A DNA stretch of 64,000 nt from Dyadobacter sp. Leaf189 (GCF_001424405.1 NZ_LMPS01000009.1:62001-126000), one strand, 5' to 3'. Shown: positions 1-9,016, counted from the first letter of the stretch. Numbers and translations are program-made. Notes: a model not told the origin generated them from the sequence alone.

Positions 1-285
1 GCTCGGTATAAAATCAAGCTGGTAGTACTCACAATGCCGCTTCAAACCAATCCATTGCTCTTTTGTAAACTCCATTCGCCTCCAATAAGCCATTCTCGTC
101 AGGTCTGGAAATGAGAATGGGTTCCGAAAAGGCTCGTAGATACTACTTTCCGCATCGGCAATGTGCACCTGAAACTTGATTGCATTAACTCCCGACTGCG
201 CCACTGCATCAATGTACGCGTGGGCCATGGCGACACTACCCTCGTGCGCCTGCCCGATCTCACAGATCATGTAAATCCCTTTCAT
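1..285 (-). CDS. N-acetylneuraminate synthase family protein (NeuB-type), C-terminus outside window
   Basis: The first 95 codons of a gene that leaves the window at its left edge. The start ATG (complement of 283-285) opens MKGIYMICEIGQAHEGS, matching the IxEIGxNHxG opening of the NeuB TIM barrel. The segment NAIKFQVH and the later CEYYQLDFIPS fit the next strands of that barrel. Family members condense phosphoenolpyruvate with an N-acylated hexosamine to make sialic or related nonulosonic acids for surface glycans. It lies 26 bases downstream of the Wzc-type kinase on the same strand, so it is probably the second of several capsule or exopolysaccharide genes. The exact sugar (Neu5Ac, legionaminic or pseudaminic acid) cannot be told from the N-terminus. 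Confidence 0.75.
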   Translation of the reverse strand, partial: MKGIYMICEIGQAHEGSVAMAHAYIDAVAQSGVNAIKFQVHIADAESSIYEPFRNPFSFPDLTRMAYWRRMEFTKEQWIGLKRHCEYYQLDFIPS

Positions 286-311
286 AACTTTTTAGTTGTT
301 GATATACCTTG

Positions 312-2606
312 TTAAAAAATGCTCCTTCTTTGTTTTGAATGTGAATAGTATTGATATCCGGGCTTGTATTTTGCTCCATTGTAAATGAGCTTCAAGGCCG
401 GCAGCTGGCCTGTATTCAGCAGCTCATTGATTTCATCGAGGTTTGCCAGAAGCGTAAAATCGTGGCGTACCACAAACAACGACATATCTGCAACCCTGCC
501 AATTATCCTGGCGTCGGTTACCAGACCCACAGGCGGCGTGTCTATTATAATGTGGTCGTACCTGCTTTTGAAAATCCCAATAAGTTGGTCAAAGCGTTCT
601 GTGGAAAGCAGTTCGGCAGGATCGGGAGGCGACGGGCCGGAAGTCATTATATCAAAAGCATTGCGTGCCCTACCTTGCTGGATGAGACTCTCAGGAGCCG
701 GATCTTCGTGCATATAATCTGTAAACCCGGCGGGATCGAGGTTCAGATAAGCTGCCACTGAAGGTCGCCGCAAGTCCAGTTCAAGTAATAAAACCTTCTT
801 ATCCGCATTTGCAAGAGACTCCGCTAAATGCATAGCAACAAACGACTTACCTTCTCCCGAGGCAGCAGAAGTGATCAGGATCGTTTGACATTGGTGTACT
901 GGAGAGCCAAAAAGCAGGTTGGTACGTAATGTTCGAAACTGTTCTGCTACGATACTGCGGCTGTTAGTGTCAAGCAGCTTATGGTGACTCTCGTAGCCGA
1001 TTTCTCCCACGATCGGTACAATGCAGCGCGTAGTAATGTCATTCTTGTTTGCAATTCTTACTGTCAGGACTTTTTTGATATGCAGTACAAATAGCGGAAT
1101 GAATAATCCCAGGCACCCCGCGATAAGCAGCACAAGCTGTTTGTCGGGTGTTACTGACTGCGAAGCTGCTTTTGGCGCGTCCAATATCCGCGCATTGGCA
1201 ATTGTTGAAGACCGGGTAATAGAAGTTTCAATCCGCTTTTTTATTAAAAACAGGTAGAGCTCCTGCTTGATTTGTTGTTGACGAGAGTAGTCGATGTACA
1301 TCCGCTCCGTAAAAGGAAATTTGGCAATCTGACTTTTAAACTCCCTTTTATGTCGATCGTACGAGTCCAGCGTGATCTGAACTTCGCGCTTCTGTACATC
1401 CAATGCAGCACGCATATCAGCCTTCAAGCTACTTAGCTGGCTGTCGAGCGTGTGCATGGTAGGATGGGCCGCGCTCATGGTCACGGCATTCCGCTTCCTG
1501 GATAGTACCAGCTCGTTGTATTGCCCAACTAATGCGCTGAAATTACTTTCCTGCTGGATCAGAGAGGTTGGAATTGCACGGTCGGGATTATCCGAGATAT
1601 ATCGGGTAAGTTCTTCGAGGATTTTTAATTTGATAACGTGACCTTCAAGCTCATCAGAAATGCGCGACGACTTTTCACGAAGTGCCTGATTATCTGCATT
1701 CAAATCAACTACTCCGTTACGTTGTTTGAATTTGGCTATGCCGGTTTCAATGCTCACCAACTCTGAGGAAACCTGAGCGAGATTGCTTGTAATGAAGGAT
1801 AACGTACTATCTGCGGTTCGGTTCTTGTCATCAATACTGTTTCGTAAATATTGCCTGATCAGCTCATGAAGAACAGCTTCTCCCTTTTGCGGCAGGATAT
1901 CTTTTAGCGACAAACCGACGACACTTGCCATCTTGTTGGTTACAGATACCTTCAATGCCGAAGTATACCTTGCTACAACTTCGTCTTTCGCCGAGATTTC
2001 AATCGAATATTGATCGTCTGGAGTGTAAATGTGTTTTGTCCGCGAAATTATCGCGGGTACCTGATCAATTAATATAGTATCTCCGAATGCACAGGTCCTG
2101 CTTCGCTTTGCATCGGAGATCTGGTATTTTCCTTCTTCGAGAAAAGTCAGTGTATAAATTGTCTTGTTCCGCAGGGTAATGGGAGCGAGAAACACGATTT
2201 TGAAAGGCGATTTCTCATACAATTCGGAGGTCTTTACCCTGCCCGAAGCAAAGCAGCGCACCTGCAGTTGGAGCGCGTCCACTACATGCTCCATCAGGTT
2301 CCTGCTCCTTAGAATTTCAACCTCATTGTCTACATTGCTTGTAACAGCAGCCAGGCCAAGGTTTTCGAATAAAGCGGCGTCCTCGAAGCTGGTGCCGCGC
2401 GAATCGTCTCTCACCAGCAGGGAAGCCTGAATGTCATACCGTGGAGTCGAATACCTCAGGAAAACAATGGCAATTACTACGCATGTAGCCAAAGAAGCTA
2501 CAAACCAATACCAGAAGCGCAGCGCTTCTTTCAGGAAGTGGAGGCTTACAATGCCTTTTCCGTCATTTGCTAAACTCGTAACCTGCTCTAATTGCTTGCC
2601 TGTCAT
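312..2606 (-). CDS. Polysaccharide biosynthesis tyrosine autokinase (Wzc/Etk type)
   Basis: A 764-residue inner-membrane co-polymerase and BY-kinase that controls chain length and export of capsule or exopolysaccharide. The N-terminal Wzz domain follows a membrane segment (FWYWFVASLATCVVIAIVFL, about residues 31-50). A long periplasmic coiled-coil region comes next, then a second membrane segment (LLIAGCLGLFIPLFVLHI, near 490-510). The cytoplasmic kinase has Walker A SAASGEGKS with Lys587, Walker A' LLLELDLRRPS, Walker B IIIDTPPVG and a tyrosine-bearing tail (YKPGYQYYSHS) as the likely autophosphorylation cluster. Kinase and Wzz parts are fused in one chain, as is usual in Bacteroidota and Proteobacteria. 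It lies just upstream of the NeuB-type gene, and its start is a clear ATG. Confidence 0.9.
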   Translation of the reverse strand: MTGKQLEQVTSLANDGKGIVSLHFLKEALRFWYWFVASLATCVVIAIVFLRYSTPRYDIQASLLVRDDSRGTSFEDAALFENLGLAAVTSNVDNEVEILRSRNLMEHVVDALQLQVRCFASGRVKTSELYEKSPFKIVFLAPITLRNKTIYTLTFLEEGKYQISDAKRSRTCAFGDTILIDQVPAIISRTKHIYTPDDQYSIEISAKDEVVARYTSALKVSVTNKMASVVGLSLKDILPQKGEAVLHELIRQYLRNSIDDKNRTADSTLSFITSNLAQVSSELVSIETGIAKFKQRNGVVDLNADNQALREKSSRISDELEGHVIKLKILEELTRYISDNPDRAIPTSLIQQESNFSALVGQYNELVLSRKRNAVTMSAAHPTMHTLDSQLSSLKADMRAALDVQKREVQITLDSYDRHKREFKSQIAKFPFTERMYIDYSRQQQIKQELYLFLIKKRIETSITRSSTIANARILDAPKAASQSVTPDKQLVLLIAGCLGLFIPLFVLHIKKVLTVRIANKNDITTRCIVPIVGEIGYESHHKLLDTNSRSIVAEQFRTLRTNLLFGSPVHQCQTILITSAASGEGKSFVAMHLAESLANADKKVLLLELDLRRPSVAAYLNLDPAGFTDYMHEDPAPESLIQQGRARNAFDIMTSGPSPPDPAELLSTERFDQLIGIFKSRYDHIIIDTPPVGLVTDARIIGRVADMSLFVVRHDFTLLANLDEINELLNTGQLPALKLIYNGAKYKPGYQYYSHSKQRRSIF

Positions 2607-2690
2607 TACATACCTTTTGACTTAGTATGGTTTAGACGTCGGTTAGCAGAATACGTAACGCATTAACCGGAATTTTTTTTGAAATGCGTA

Positions 2691-2729
2691 TAAACAAAAA
2701 TCCCTGGCAACTCAAAAAGATGCCAGGGA
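2691..2729 (-). terminator. Rho-independent terminator of the UDP-galactopyranose mutase gene
   Basis: Perfect 9-bp arms TCCCTGGCA (2701-2709) and TGCCAGGGA (2721-2729) enclose an 11-base loop. Read on the minus strand, the hairpin is followed by TTTTTGTTTA. It lies 18 bases past the stop codon of the mutase gene and separates it from the Wzc gene. Confidence 0.85.
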
Positions 2730-2746
2730 TCTATAAAATGGCATTT

Positions 2747-3850
2747 TCAGGCGAAATGCACTTTCACTTTCTTTAATGCAGAAGCTACTACCTGGTGCAT
2801 ATCATAATAACGATATTCGGCTAATCGCCCACCAAATATTACGTTCTCTTCTTCTCCGGCAAGTGCCTTGTACTGGTTAAAAACGGCAGTATTCTTGTCA
2901 TCGTTAACCGGATAGTAAGGTTCCGCACCTTTTACCCATTCTTGTGGATACTCGTGCGTGATCACCGTTTTAGGCTGCGTGCCAAATTCAAAGTGCTTAT
3001 GCTCGATAATCCGCGTAAATGGCGTCTCTCCATCCGTATAGTTTACAACCGCATTACCCTGGTAATTCTCCTTGTCCAGCAACTGGTTTTCAAAGCGAAG
3101 GCTGCGATATTCGAGCTGCCCGAATTTGAAATCAAAGTATTCGTCGATTGGACCTGTGTACACCACCGTTTCCGCCAATGCTGTTAGTGCCTCCCTGTCT
3201 TTGAAGAAATCGACGCCCAACCTTACTTCCACATCTTTGAGCAGACCTTCCGTCAGCTTGTTGTAACCACCGATGGGAATGCCCTGGTATTTGTCGTTAA
3301 AATAATTGTTGTCAAATGTAAAGCGAACAGGCAAACGCTTGATAATGAACGCAGGCAGTTCCGTTGCTTTCCGTCCCCATTGTTTTTCAGTGTAGGCTTT
3401 AATCAGCTTTTCATAGATATCAGTTCCGACGAGCGAAATAGCTTGTTCTTCCAGATTTTGCGGGTCTTTGATACCGGCTTGCTCTACCTGCTCCCTGATC
3501 TTTTCCTTTGCTTCCTCCGGCGTGCGCACCTTCCATAGCTGATAGAAGGTGTTCATGTTAAATGGAAGATTGTAAAGTTCTCCATTAAAGTTGGCTACAG
3601 GCGAGTTGGTGTAACGGTTAAACTCAACGAAAGAGTTTACGTAATCCCACACATCCTTATCGTTGGTGTGAAAAATGTGTGCACCGTATTTATGTACATT
3701 GATACCTTCCACATTTTCGCAATACACATTGCCGCCTGTGTGTTCTCTCCGATCTATCACCAGGCACTTTTTCCCTCTTTTTGTAGCTTCATGCGCAAAA
3801 ACAGATCCCCACAACCCTGCTCCAACTATTAAATAATCGTATTGTTTCAT
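2747..3850 (-). CDS. glf: UDP-galactopyranose mutase
   Basis: A flavoenzyme that interconverts UDP-galactopyranose and UDP-galactofuranose, supplying galactofuranose for surface glycans. The ATG at 3850 gives MKQYDYLIVGAGLWGSVFAH, a classic N-terminal Rossmann FAD motif (GAGLWGS). An in-frame upstream extension is AT-rich and unlike the family. Family motifs include YGAHIFHT, the KQWGR stretch, IPIGGYNKL near the middle, and FGGRLAEYRYYDM near the C-terminus. At 367 residues the length is normal. It is transcribed alone, with terminators on both sides. Its position next to wzc and neuB suggests a role in the same polysaccharide. Confidence 0.95.
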   Translation of the reverse strand: MKQYDYLIVGAGLWGSVFAHEATKRGKKCLVIDRREHTGGNVYCENVEGINVHKYGAHIFHTNDKDVWDYVNSFVEFNRYTNSPVANFNGELYNLPFNMNTFYQLWKVRTPEEAKEKIREQVEQAGIKDPQNLEEQAISLVGTDIYEKLIKAYTEKQWGRKATELPAFIIKRLPVRFTFDNNYFNDKYQGIPIGGYNKLTEGLLKDVEVRLGVDFFKDREALTALAETVVYTGPIDEYFDFKFGQLEYRSLRFENQLLDKENYQGNAVVNYTDGETPFTRIIEHKHFEFGTQPKTVITHEYPQEWVKGAEPYYPVNDDKNTAVFNQYKALAGEEENVIFGGRLAEYRYYDMHQVVASALKKVKVHFA

Positions 3851-3901
3851 TAAACTAGTTTGTAATATAATGTGAGTACTAATTGAAAAGATTTCCATCC
3901 T

Positions 3902-3933
3902 AAAACAGAAAAGGCCTCCGATATGGAGACCTT
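3902..3933 (-). terminator. Rho-independent terminator of the OmpA-type gene
   Basis: Arms AAGGCCTCC (3911-3919) and GGAGACCTT (3925-3933) pair with one mismatch. On the minus strand they are followed by TTTTCTGTTTTA. The element sits about 30 bases past the stop codon of the OmpA-type gene. Confidence 0.75.
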
Positions 3934-3964
3934 ATTCTGCTTATATCTTTTTTCCACTAAACTA

Positions 3965-5419
3965 TTATGGAAGAAGTTTAAGTTCTACGCGACGGTTTCT
4001 TTGTAGTCCGTTGCGGGTTGCGCTATCTGCGATAGGTTTGAATGAACCGAAGTAATCAACAATCACTTTGCTTGGGTCAGTCAATCCGGCTTCGTTGATC
4101 AGGTAGTTTTTAACTGCATCAACTCGGCGGCGAGAAAGTGCGATGTTGTAACGGTCAGATGCACGACGGTCTGTGTGACCAGCCAGTTGCAAGCGGCAAC
4201 CGTTTTTGTTCATCAGCGCAGCTACGTTTTTCAACATTTCCTGAGCCTCAGGCTTGATCACGTTTTTGTCTGTATCAAACATTACGTTTGCAAAGATCTC
4301 GCTGCAAGCTGCACCCGTTGCCAATGCATTTTTAACATATGCATCGAAGTCAAGTACGCGTCCACCACCGTCTACGATACTTCCTGCTGGTGAATTAGGC
4401 TCTTTATCGAAGAAGTCAGAAACACCGTCACCATCTGTATCAAGAAGCAATCTTGGGTCGATATCTTTTGGACGGTTTGCTTTTGCAACTGAGTCCATTT
4501 CTTCAAGCGTAAGGATCTTTGGTGGCTTGATCAACACCTTAGGATCTGTGTAACGCAAGTGGTAGTATCCGCCTTCGTCAGGTTTGTAATCCCATTTGCC
4601 ATCAACTTTCTGAACTTTCAATGGGTTTTTACCCAGTTTGTAAGTCAACTGAATCGCTCCATAACCGTAGCTATCCAATTCAGAGTTTCCTTTACGTGAA
4701 GTCTTTTGGTCTTTAATAAGATTCAGATTCTCAGTTCTGTCATAGTCACCACCGTAAGTAGCGTCCAGATAGTCAGAGTTAGTATGGTTCAAACGGAAGT
4801 CAAGACCAATATCGATTCTCTTTGTAACTTCGTAGTTTACGTTCAAACCTGTTGGCATGATCCAGTCATTTTTGCTGCCGGTCTCGCGCAATTTTACACC
4901 GCCAGTAAGATCATATGCAGTTGCATCGTAGAATATCTGCCCAACCCCTACATACGCATCCACTTTCCAGCGCTTCATTTTATTAGGTCCCATCAAAAGA
5001 CCTTTCAGGTTGACGGTTCCAGCAATGGAAACATCAAAGTAATTTCCTTCGAAATAACGATTGTAATTACGGCGCTTCATACCTCTCAGATTACCAAGAG
5101 ATACATCCAAGCGAGACCCGAACAAGTATGAAAGCTGTTTGTTTAAAGTGAGGCCTCCTTGAATTGTTCCGGATTCCTTGTGACTGTCAGCAGATGTTTT
5201 TGTAACAGGCCAGAAATCATACTCTCTCAAATCGCCGAAAAACATAGACGGGCCAAAGTGTGCAGAAACTGACCAGGTATTCAGTTTGTAAGGGCCATCG
5301 TAGGTTGCTTTGGGATTGTAATCCGGAGAATTCGGTTGCTCTAGCGGTTGCGCCAATGAAGGCAGCGCCATCATTGCCCCCAAGGCAAACGAACAAATCA
5401 ACTGGGATACTTTTTTCAT
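3965..5419 (-). CDS. OmpA family outer membrane protein
   Basis: The ATG at 5419 gives MKKVSQLICSFALGAMMALP followed by SLAQ, a Sec signal peptide; a TTG three codons upstream is a less likely start. The middle (about residues 50-270) resembles an outer-membrane beta-barrel, with alternating aromatic strands such as GAIQLTYKLG. An acidic calcium-type motif DTDGDGVSDFFDKEPNSPAG (thrombospondin type-3-like) follows. The C-terminal 110 residues are an OmpA peptidoglycan-binding domain (LQLAGHTDRRASDRYNIALS, then RNRRVELKL). This architecture is common among abundant Bacteroidota OmpA proteins that tie the outer membrane to the wall. It is monocistronic, with its own promoter candidate and terminator. 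Confidence 0.9.
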   Translation of the reverse strand: MKKVSQLICSFALGAMMALPSLAQPLEQPNSPDYNPKATYDGPYKLNTWSVSAHFGPSMFFGDLREYDFWPVTKTSADSHKESGTIQGGLTLNKQLSYLFGSRLDVSLGNLRGMKRRNYNRYFEGNYFDVSIAGTVNLKGLLMGPNKMKRWKVDAYVGVGQIFYDATAYDLTGGVKLRETGSKNDWIMPTGLNVNYEVTKRIDIGLDFRLNHTNSDYLDATYGGDYDRTENLNLIKDQKTSRKGNSELDSYGYGAIQLTYKLGKNPLKVQKVDGKWDYKPDEGGYYHLRYTDPKVLIKPPKILTLEEMDSVAKANRPKDIDPRLLLDTDGDGVSDFFDKEPNSPAGSIVDGGGRVLDFDAYVKNALATGAACSEIFANVMFDTDKNVIKPEAQEMLKNVAALMNKNGCRLQLAGHTDRRASDRYNIALSRRRVDAVKNYLINEAGLTDPSKVIVDYFGSFKPIADSATRNGLQRNRRVELKLLP

Positions 5420-5531
5420 ACTATTCAAGTTAGCGTTATTAAGATTAACTAGGATTGATCTTTAGTCAATATGAGTAAATTAGGTATTCAATTCATGGCC
5501 AATTGTACGTCAACCAAATGCCTAGTGCGCA

Positions 5532-5562
5532 CAAAAATAGGTTAACAATATCACTTAATCAA
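5532..5562 (-). promoter_or_regulatory. Candidate Bacteroidota promoter for the OmpA-type gene
   Basis: The plus strand has CAAAAATA at 5532-5539, which on the minus strand is TATTTTTG and fits the TAnnTTTG -7 consensus. A TTG (complement of 5560-5562) lies 20 bases upstream of it, a good -33 spacing. The leader would be about 100 nt. The call is by eye. Confidence 0.5.
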
Positions 5563-5642
5563 CCGAAGTTTCAGAGAAACGGAAAAACTTTCGGGATTAC
5601 CAATTCAAATTTTACCCGAAAGAAACGTCCTTTTCCGAACTT

Positions 5643-6776
5643 TCAAAGACGTTGATTTATTTTTTTTAATATTTCAGTCTTCCACGAAAGAAATACTCCT
5701 TCCCTTATTTTTTCCCTCGCACTACGCACCAGCCACAAGTAAAATGTAAGGTTGTGGACACTCGCAATCTGTGCGCCCAGCATTTCTCCTGACTTTACAA
5801 GATGCCTCAGATATGCCTTACTGTAAAAAGTACTAACGTATCCTCCTAATCCTGCATCAATCGCCGAGAAATCATCCTTCCACTTTTCATTGCGGATATT
5901 GATTATGCCTTCCGTAGTAAAAATCATGCCATTCCGCGCGTTCCGCGTTGGCATTACACAATCAAACATATCTACACCCAGTGCAATGCATTCAAGGATA
6001 TTCGCGGGCGTGCCTACTCCCATCAGATACCGGGGTTTGTCTTTGGGTAATATGTCGCAAACCACTTCCGTCAGCTCGTACATGATCTCGGCCGGTTCGC
6101 CTACTGATAAGCCGCCGATTGCATTTCCCTCGCGGTTACAAGAGGCAATAAATTCTGCTGACTGAACCCGAAGATCTTTGTACACACTGCCTTGCACAAT
6201 CGGGAAAAGTGTCTGCTGGTGACCATATAGAGGATCGGTAGTATCAAATCGCTGGCAGCAACGCACCAGCCAGCGGTGTGTCATTTCCATGGATTGACGG
6301 GCATAAGTAAAGTCACAGGGGTAAGGAGTGCATTCATCAAACGCCATGATAATGTCCGCTCCGATGGTCCGTTGAATATCCATCACATTTTCCGGGGTAA
6401 ATGTGTGTACGCCACCGTCAATGTGTGACTTAAATACCACACCCTCTTCATTGATCTTTCTTCCCGTTCCGGCAAGTGAGTAAACCTGGTACCCGCCGCT
6501 ATCTGTCAGTATGGGTTTATCCCAGCCATTAAATGCATGCAAGCCTCCTGCGCGGCTCAGTATGTCAAGTCCCGGGCGCAGGTATAAATGATAGGTATTT
6601 CCCAGAATGATCTGTGCCTGAATATCGTCATGCAGCTCGCGCTGGTGCACCGCCTTCACCGTCCCCGCAGTACCTACCGGCATAAAGATCGGCGTCTCAA
6701 TCACACCGTGATCAGTCTCGATATATCCGGCCCTTGCCTTGGAAGCGGGGTCTTCAACTTCTAGTGTAAACTTCAT
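5643..6776 (-). CDS. tgt: tRNA-guanine(34) transglycosylase (queuine tRNA-ribosyltransferase)
   Basis: Exchanges guanine 34 for preQ1 in GUN-anticodon tRNAs, the committed step of queuosine formation. The ATG at 6776 gives MKFTLEVEDPASKARAG, the usual family start. Catalytic motifs are present: TDSGGYQVYSL (Asp nucleophile region), DMFDCVMPTRNARNG with the second aspartate, and GGLSVGEP. The 377-residue length is normal. Unusually, the CxCxxC zinc motif expected after PxD is replaced by DAGLGGYVST (residues 307-316), with Leu310, Gly312 and Ser315 at the three cysteine positions. The downstream HNL histidine is kept. Related Bacteroidota TGTs may share this loss. The gene is divergent from the glycosyltransferase. 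Confidence 0.93.
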   Translation of the reverse strand: MKFTLEVEDPASKARAGYIETDHGVIETPIFMPVGTAGTVKAVHQRELHDDIQAQIILGNTYHLYLRPGLDILSRAGGLHAFNGWDKPILTDSGGYQVYSLAGTGRKINEEGVVFKSHIDGGVHTFTPENVMDIQRTIGADIIMAFDECTPYPCDFTYARQSMEMTHRWLVRCCQRFDTTDPLYGHQQTLFPIVQGSVYKDLRVQSAEFIASCNREGNAIGGLSVGEPAEIMYELTEVVCDILPKDKPRYLMGVGTPANILECIALGVDMFDCVMPTRNARNGMIFTTEGIINIRNEKWKDDFSAIDAGLGGYVSTFYSKAYLRHLVKSGEMLGAQIASVHNLTFYLWLVRSAREKIREGVFLSWKTEILKKINQRL

Positions 6777-6800
6777 TAAACCTTTTAGATTTCTGAGCTG

Positions 6801-6808
6801 CAAAAATA
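6801..6808 (-). promoter_or_regulatory. Candidate -7 element for tgt
   Basis: The plus strand CAAAAATA reads TATTTTTG on the minus strand, fitting TAnnTTTG, and lies 25 bases ahead of the tgt ATG. No TTG is seen at the ideal -33 distance, so support is weak. Confidence 0.35.
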
Positions 6809-6842
6809 GATTGAAGGTCTCGAAGAATACTGACAATGACTG

Positions 6843-6850
6843 TATATTTG
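6843..6850 (+). promoter_or_regulatory. Candidate -7 element for the GT2-rsmG operon
   Basis: TATATTTG fits TAnnTTTG and sits 36 bases ahead of the GTG start of the glycosyltransferase, back to back with the tgt candidate. No -33 TTG is seen at 19-20 bases. Confidence 0.35.
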
Positions 6851-6886
6851 TGAGAATATGATTAAAATTTACCTCTCTCTTCTGTT

Positions 6887-8017
6887 GTGGCCGAATCATT
6901 ACTTTATGCGCTAGCAGCGTTTGTTACCGTACAATTATTCTATTATCTCTTCTTTTTTACAAGACTTGCGTTTTATGGAAAAGGTGCGAACTACGGTAAC
7001 GCAATGCCTGGTGTGACGGTACTGGTTTGCGCCTGGAACGAGCGGGACAATCTGACGGAATTGCTTCCCCTGCTCGATGCACAGGAATATCCCGAATTTG
7101 AAGTGATCCTGCTCGATGACCGTTCTGATGACGGGAGCGAGGAATTCATCCGCAGCAACATCTTTCAGTGGAAACACATCAGGTATATCCGGATCAACGA
7201 TCAGTTTGATCACGTAACACCAAAAAAATACGCATTAACGGTAGGAATGAAGCAGGCAAAATATCCGATTGCGTTGATGACCGATGCCGATTGCCGCCCC
7301 TCCTCGCCCCACTGGATCACCGCGATGACTTCCCGTGTAACGCCGGACAAAGACATTGTGCTGGGCTTCTCACCCTACTTCCGGGACAAGGGAATGCTCA
7401 ACTGGTTTATCCGCTGTGAAACCTTTTATACTGCAGTTCAGTACCTTTCTTTTACGCTGGCCGGAATGACTTACATGGGCGTGGGCCGCAACATATTATA
7501 TAAGCGTTCGGTATTCTTCGCCAACAAGGGTTTTTACACACATAAGAATGTATACGGCGGAGATGATGATATTTTCCTGAACGAAGTGTCTACCAGTGAA
7601 AACACGACGATCTCTATTGAGGAAGATTCGTTTGTTTACTCCCGGCCGAAAACCACGTGGAAGGACTGGTACCGCCAGAAAACGCGCCATATTGCAGTAA
7701 GCAGGTACTATAAGCCGCGCAACAAGATATTGCTCGCATTGCTGTCAGGCAGTCATATTGCAGTTTGGCTGCTCGGGCTTGTCGCACTCCTTTTTGGATT
7801 GATCACGAGAGACTATCTTTCCTTACAATACCTAGGCATCATCGTTGCGGTGCGCTGGGTGATTCAATGGTTTTTACTCATTATTATAAATCTGAAGCTG
7901 GACAAAACGGTAGAGTGGTTCAGCTTTTTGCTCATGGATTTTGCATTGTTTGTTTACTATACCGTTTTCGGTTTTGTTACTTTAACTAAAAGAAGGCCAC
8001 GCCGGACATGGAACTAA
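6887..8017 (+). CDS. Glycosyltransferase family 2 membrane protein
   Basis: A 376-residue membrane-bound GT-A glycosyltransferase. It has an N-terminal membrane helix (about residues 4-25), the nucleotide-sugar motif LLDDRSDDGSEEF near residue 75, the metal-binding DAD motif in ALMTDADCRPSS, and further helices after residue 285. QKTRHIAVSRYY near the end of the catalytic part matches the Q/RxxRW-like region of processive GT2 enzymes. No in-frame ATG fits: the frame is closed by TAA at 6863, so GTG at 6887 is the best start. An ATG at 6858 is in another frame. The stop overlaps the rsmG start by 10 bases, indicating one operon. Donor and acceptor are unknown. Confidence 0.82.
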   Translation: MAESLLYALAAFVTVQLFYYLFFFTRLAFYGKGANYGNAMPGVTVLVCAWNERDNLTELLPLLDAQEYPEFEVILLDDRSDDGSEEFIRSNIFQWKHIRYIRINDQFDHVTPKKYALTVGMKQAKYPIALMTDADCRPSSPHWITAMTSRVTPDKDIVLGFSPYFRDKGMLNWFIRCETFYTAVQYLSFTLAGMTYMGVGRNILYKRSVFFANKGFYTHKNVYGGDDDIFLNEVSTSENTTISIEEDSFVYSRPKTTWKDWYRQKTRHIAVSRYYKPRNKILLALLSGSHIAVWLLGLVALLFGLITRDYLSLQYLGIIVAVRWVIQWFLLIIINLKLDKTVEWFSFLLMDFALFVYYTVFGFVTLTKRRPRRTWN

Positions 8018-8628
8018 TTAACAGGTATTTTCCCGAACTTACTGAGGATCAAAAAAGTAAGTTTAGTCAAATGGAAGAATTATATCAATACTGGAATGCG
8101 CGCGTGAATGTGATTTCGCGGCAGGATATTGATACATTATATGAAAGGCACGTGCTGCATTCGCTTGGGATTGCGAAAGTGCAGGGATTCAAAGCAGGAA
8201 CCAGCGTTTTGGATGTAGGTACCGGGGGCGGTTTTCCCGGCATCCCCCTGGCGATCCTTTATCCCGATGCCCAATTTCACCTTGTGGATAGTATTGGCAA
8301 AAAAATCAGGGTAGTGCAGGAGATTGCGGCTGCATTGAAGCTGGATAATGTGCGTGCAGAGCAAACACGGGCTGAAAAGCTGGACGAATCCTATGAATTC
8401 GTGGTAAGCCGCGCAGTAACCCGCATCACGCCATTTGTAGGCTGGGTCAGAAAAAACATCAACCGTAATTCATTTCACGAGCTCAGGAACGGGATTTTAT
8501 ATTTAAAAGGAGGCGACCTGGCAGAAGAATTAGGTGAGCTAAACCAGAAAAACCGCGTTTATGCGCTTTCTGACTATTTTAGCGAAGAATTTTTTGAGAC
8601 CAAGAAGGTCGTGTATGTACCTTTATGA
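8008..8628 (+). CDS. rsmG: 16S rRNA (guanine(527)-N7)-methyltransferase RsmG
   Basis: Transfers a methyl group from S-adenosylmethionine to N7 of G527 in 16S rRNA; loss of this family gives low-level streptomycin resistance in other bacteria. The SAM-binding glycine loop VLDVGTGGGFPGIPLAIL spans residues 68-84. FVVSRAVTRI and YLKGGDLAEEL follow in family order. The 206-residue length is typical. Its ATG lies within the last codons of the glycosyltransferase gene (10-base overlap), so the two are translationally coupled, and the small gene at 8651 follows 22 bases later. Confidence 0.95.
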   Translation: MELINRYFPELTEDQKSKFSQMEELYQYWNARVNVISRQDIDTLYERHVLHSLGIAKVQGFKAGTSVLDVGTGGGFPGIPLAILYPDAQFHLVDSIGKKIRVVQEIAAALKLDNVRAEQTRAEKLDESYEFVVSRAVTRITPFVGWVRKNINRNSFHELRNGILYLKGGDLAEELGELNQKNRVYALSDYFSEEFFETKKVVYVPL

Positions 8629-8650
8629 AAATTTAATTTAACCTAATATT

Positions 8651-8932
8651 ATGAACGAACGTTTTAGCGCCAGTGGATTGATGAATCCGTTTTTCCCCGA
8701 TGAAGTAACTTTCGGAGAGAAAGGCGTAACCTTCAAAGTCAGCAAGCTTTTCAGAAGTACCGACAACTTTGTGTTCTATTCCGACATTTCGGGTGTTGAA
8801 GTGGATAGCGGGATGTTTTTTTCGACGATCCGCGTGATCCCGAGAATGCGTCCGGAAATAATTATCAATAATTTTACGAAGGGAGACGCAAAGAAAGTCA
8901 AGGAGTTAATTCTCGCGAAGGTGCAATCATAA
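8651..8932 (+). CDS. Small conserved-looking protein of unknown function
   Basis: Encodes 93 residues, soluble, without signal peptide or membrane helix. The pattern of short strands with a terminal helix (FKVSKLFRSTDNFVFYSDIS through GDAKKVKELILAKVQS) resembles a small PH-like fold, but no family is recognised with certainty. It follows rsmG by 22 bases on the same strand and is probably the third gene of that operon. The stop is followed by a T-run without an obvious hairpin. Codon usage matches the neighbours, which supports it as a real gene. Confidence 0.7.
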   Translation: MNERFSASGLMNPFFPDEVTFGEKGVTFKVSKLFRSTDNFVFYSDISGVEVDSGMFFSTIRVIPRMRPEIIINNFTKGDAKKVKELILAKVQS

Positions 8933-8952
8933 GTTTTTTTTAGAGTTTACTC

Positions 8953-8983
8953 TTGCGCTGTATAACTTGAATTCTTAGATTTG
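8953..8983 (+). promoter_or_regulatory. Candidate promoter of tRNA-Asn
   Basis: TTG at 8953-8955, a 20-base spacer, then TAGATTTG at 8976-8983 match the Bacteroidota -33/-7 consensus (TTTG / TAnnTTTG) well. The predicted transcript would start about 25 bases ahead of the mature tRNA. Confidence 0.6.
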
Positions 8984-9016
8984 CACCACAATTCGAGTAA
9001 ACAACCGGATATAAAC

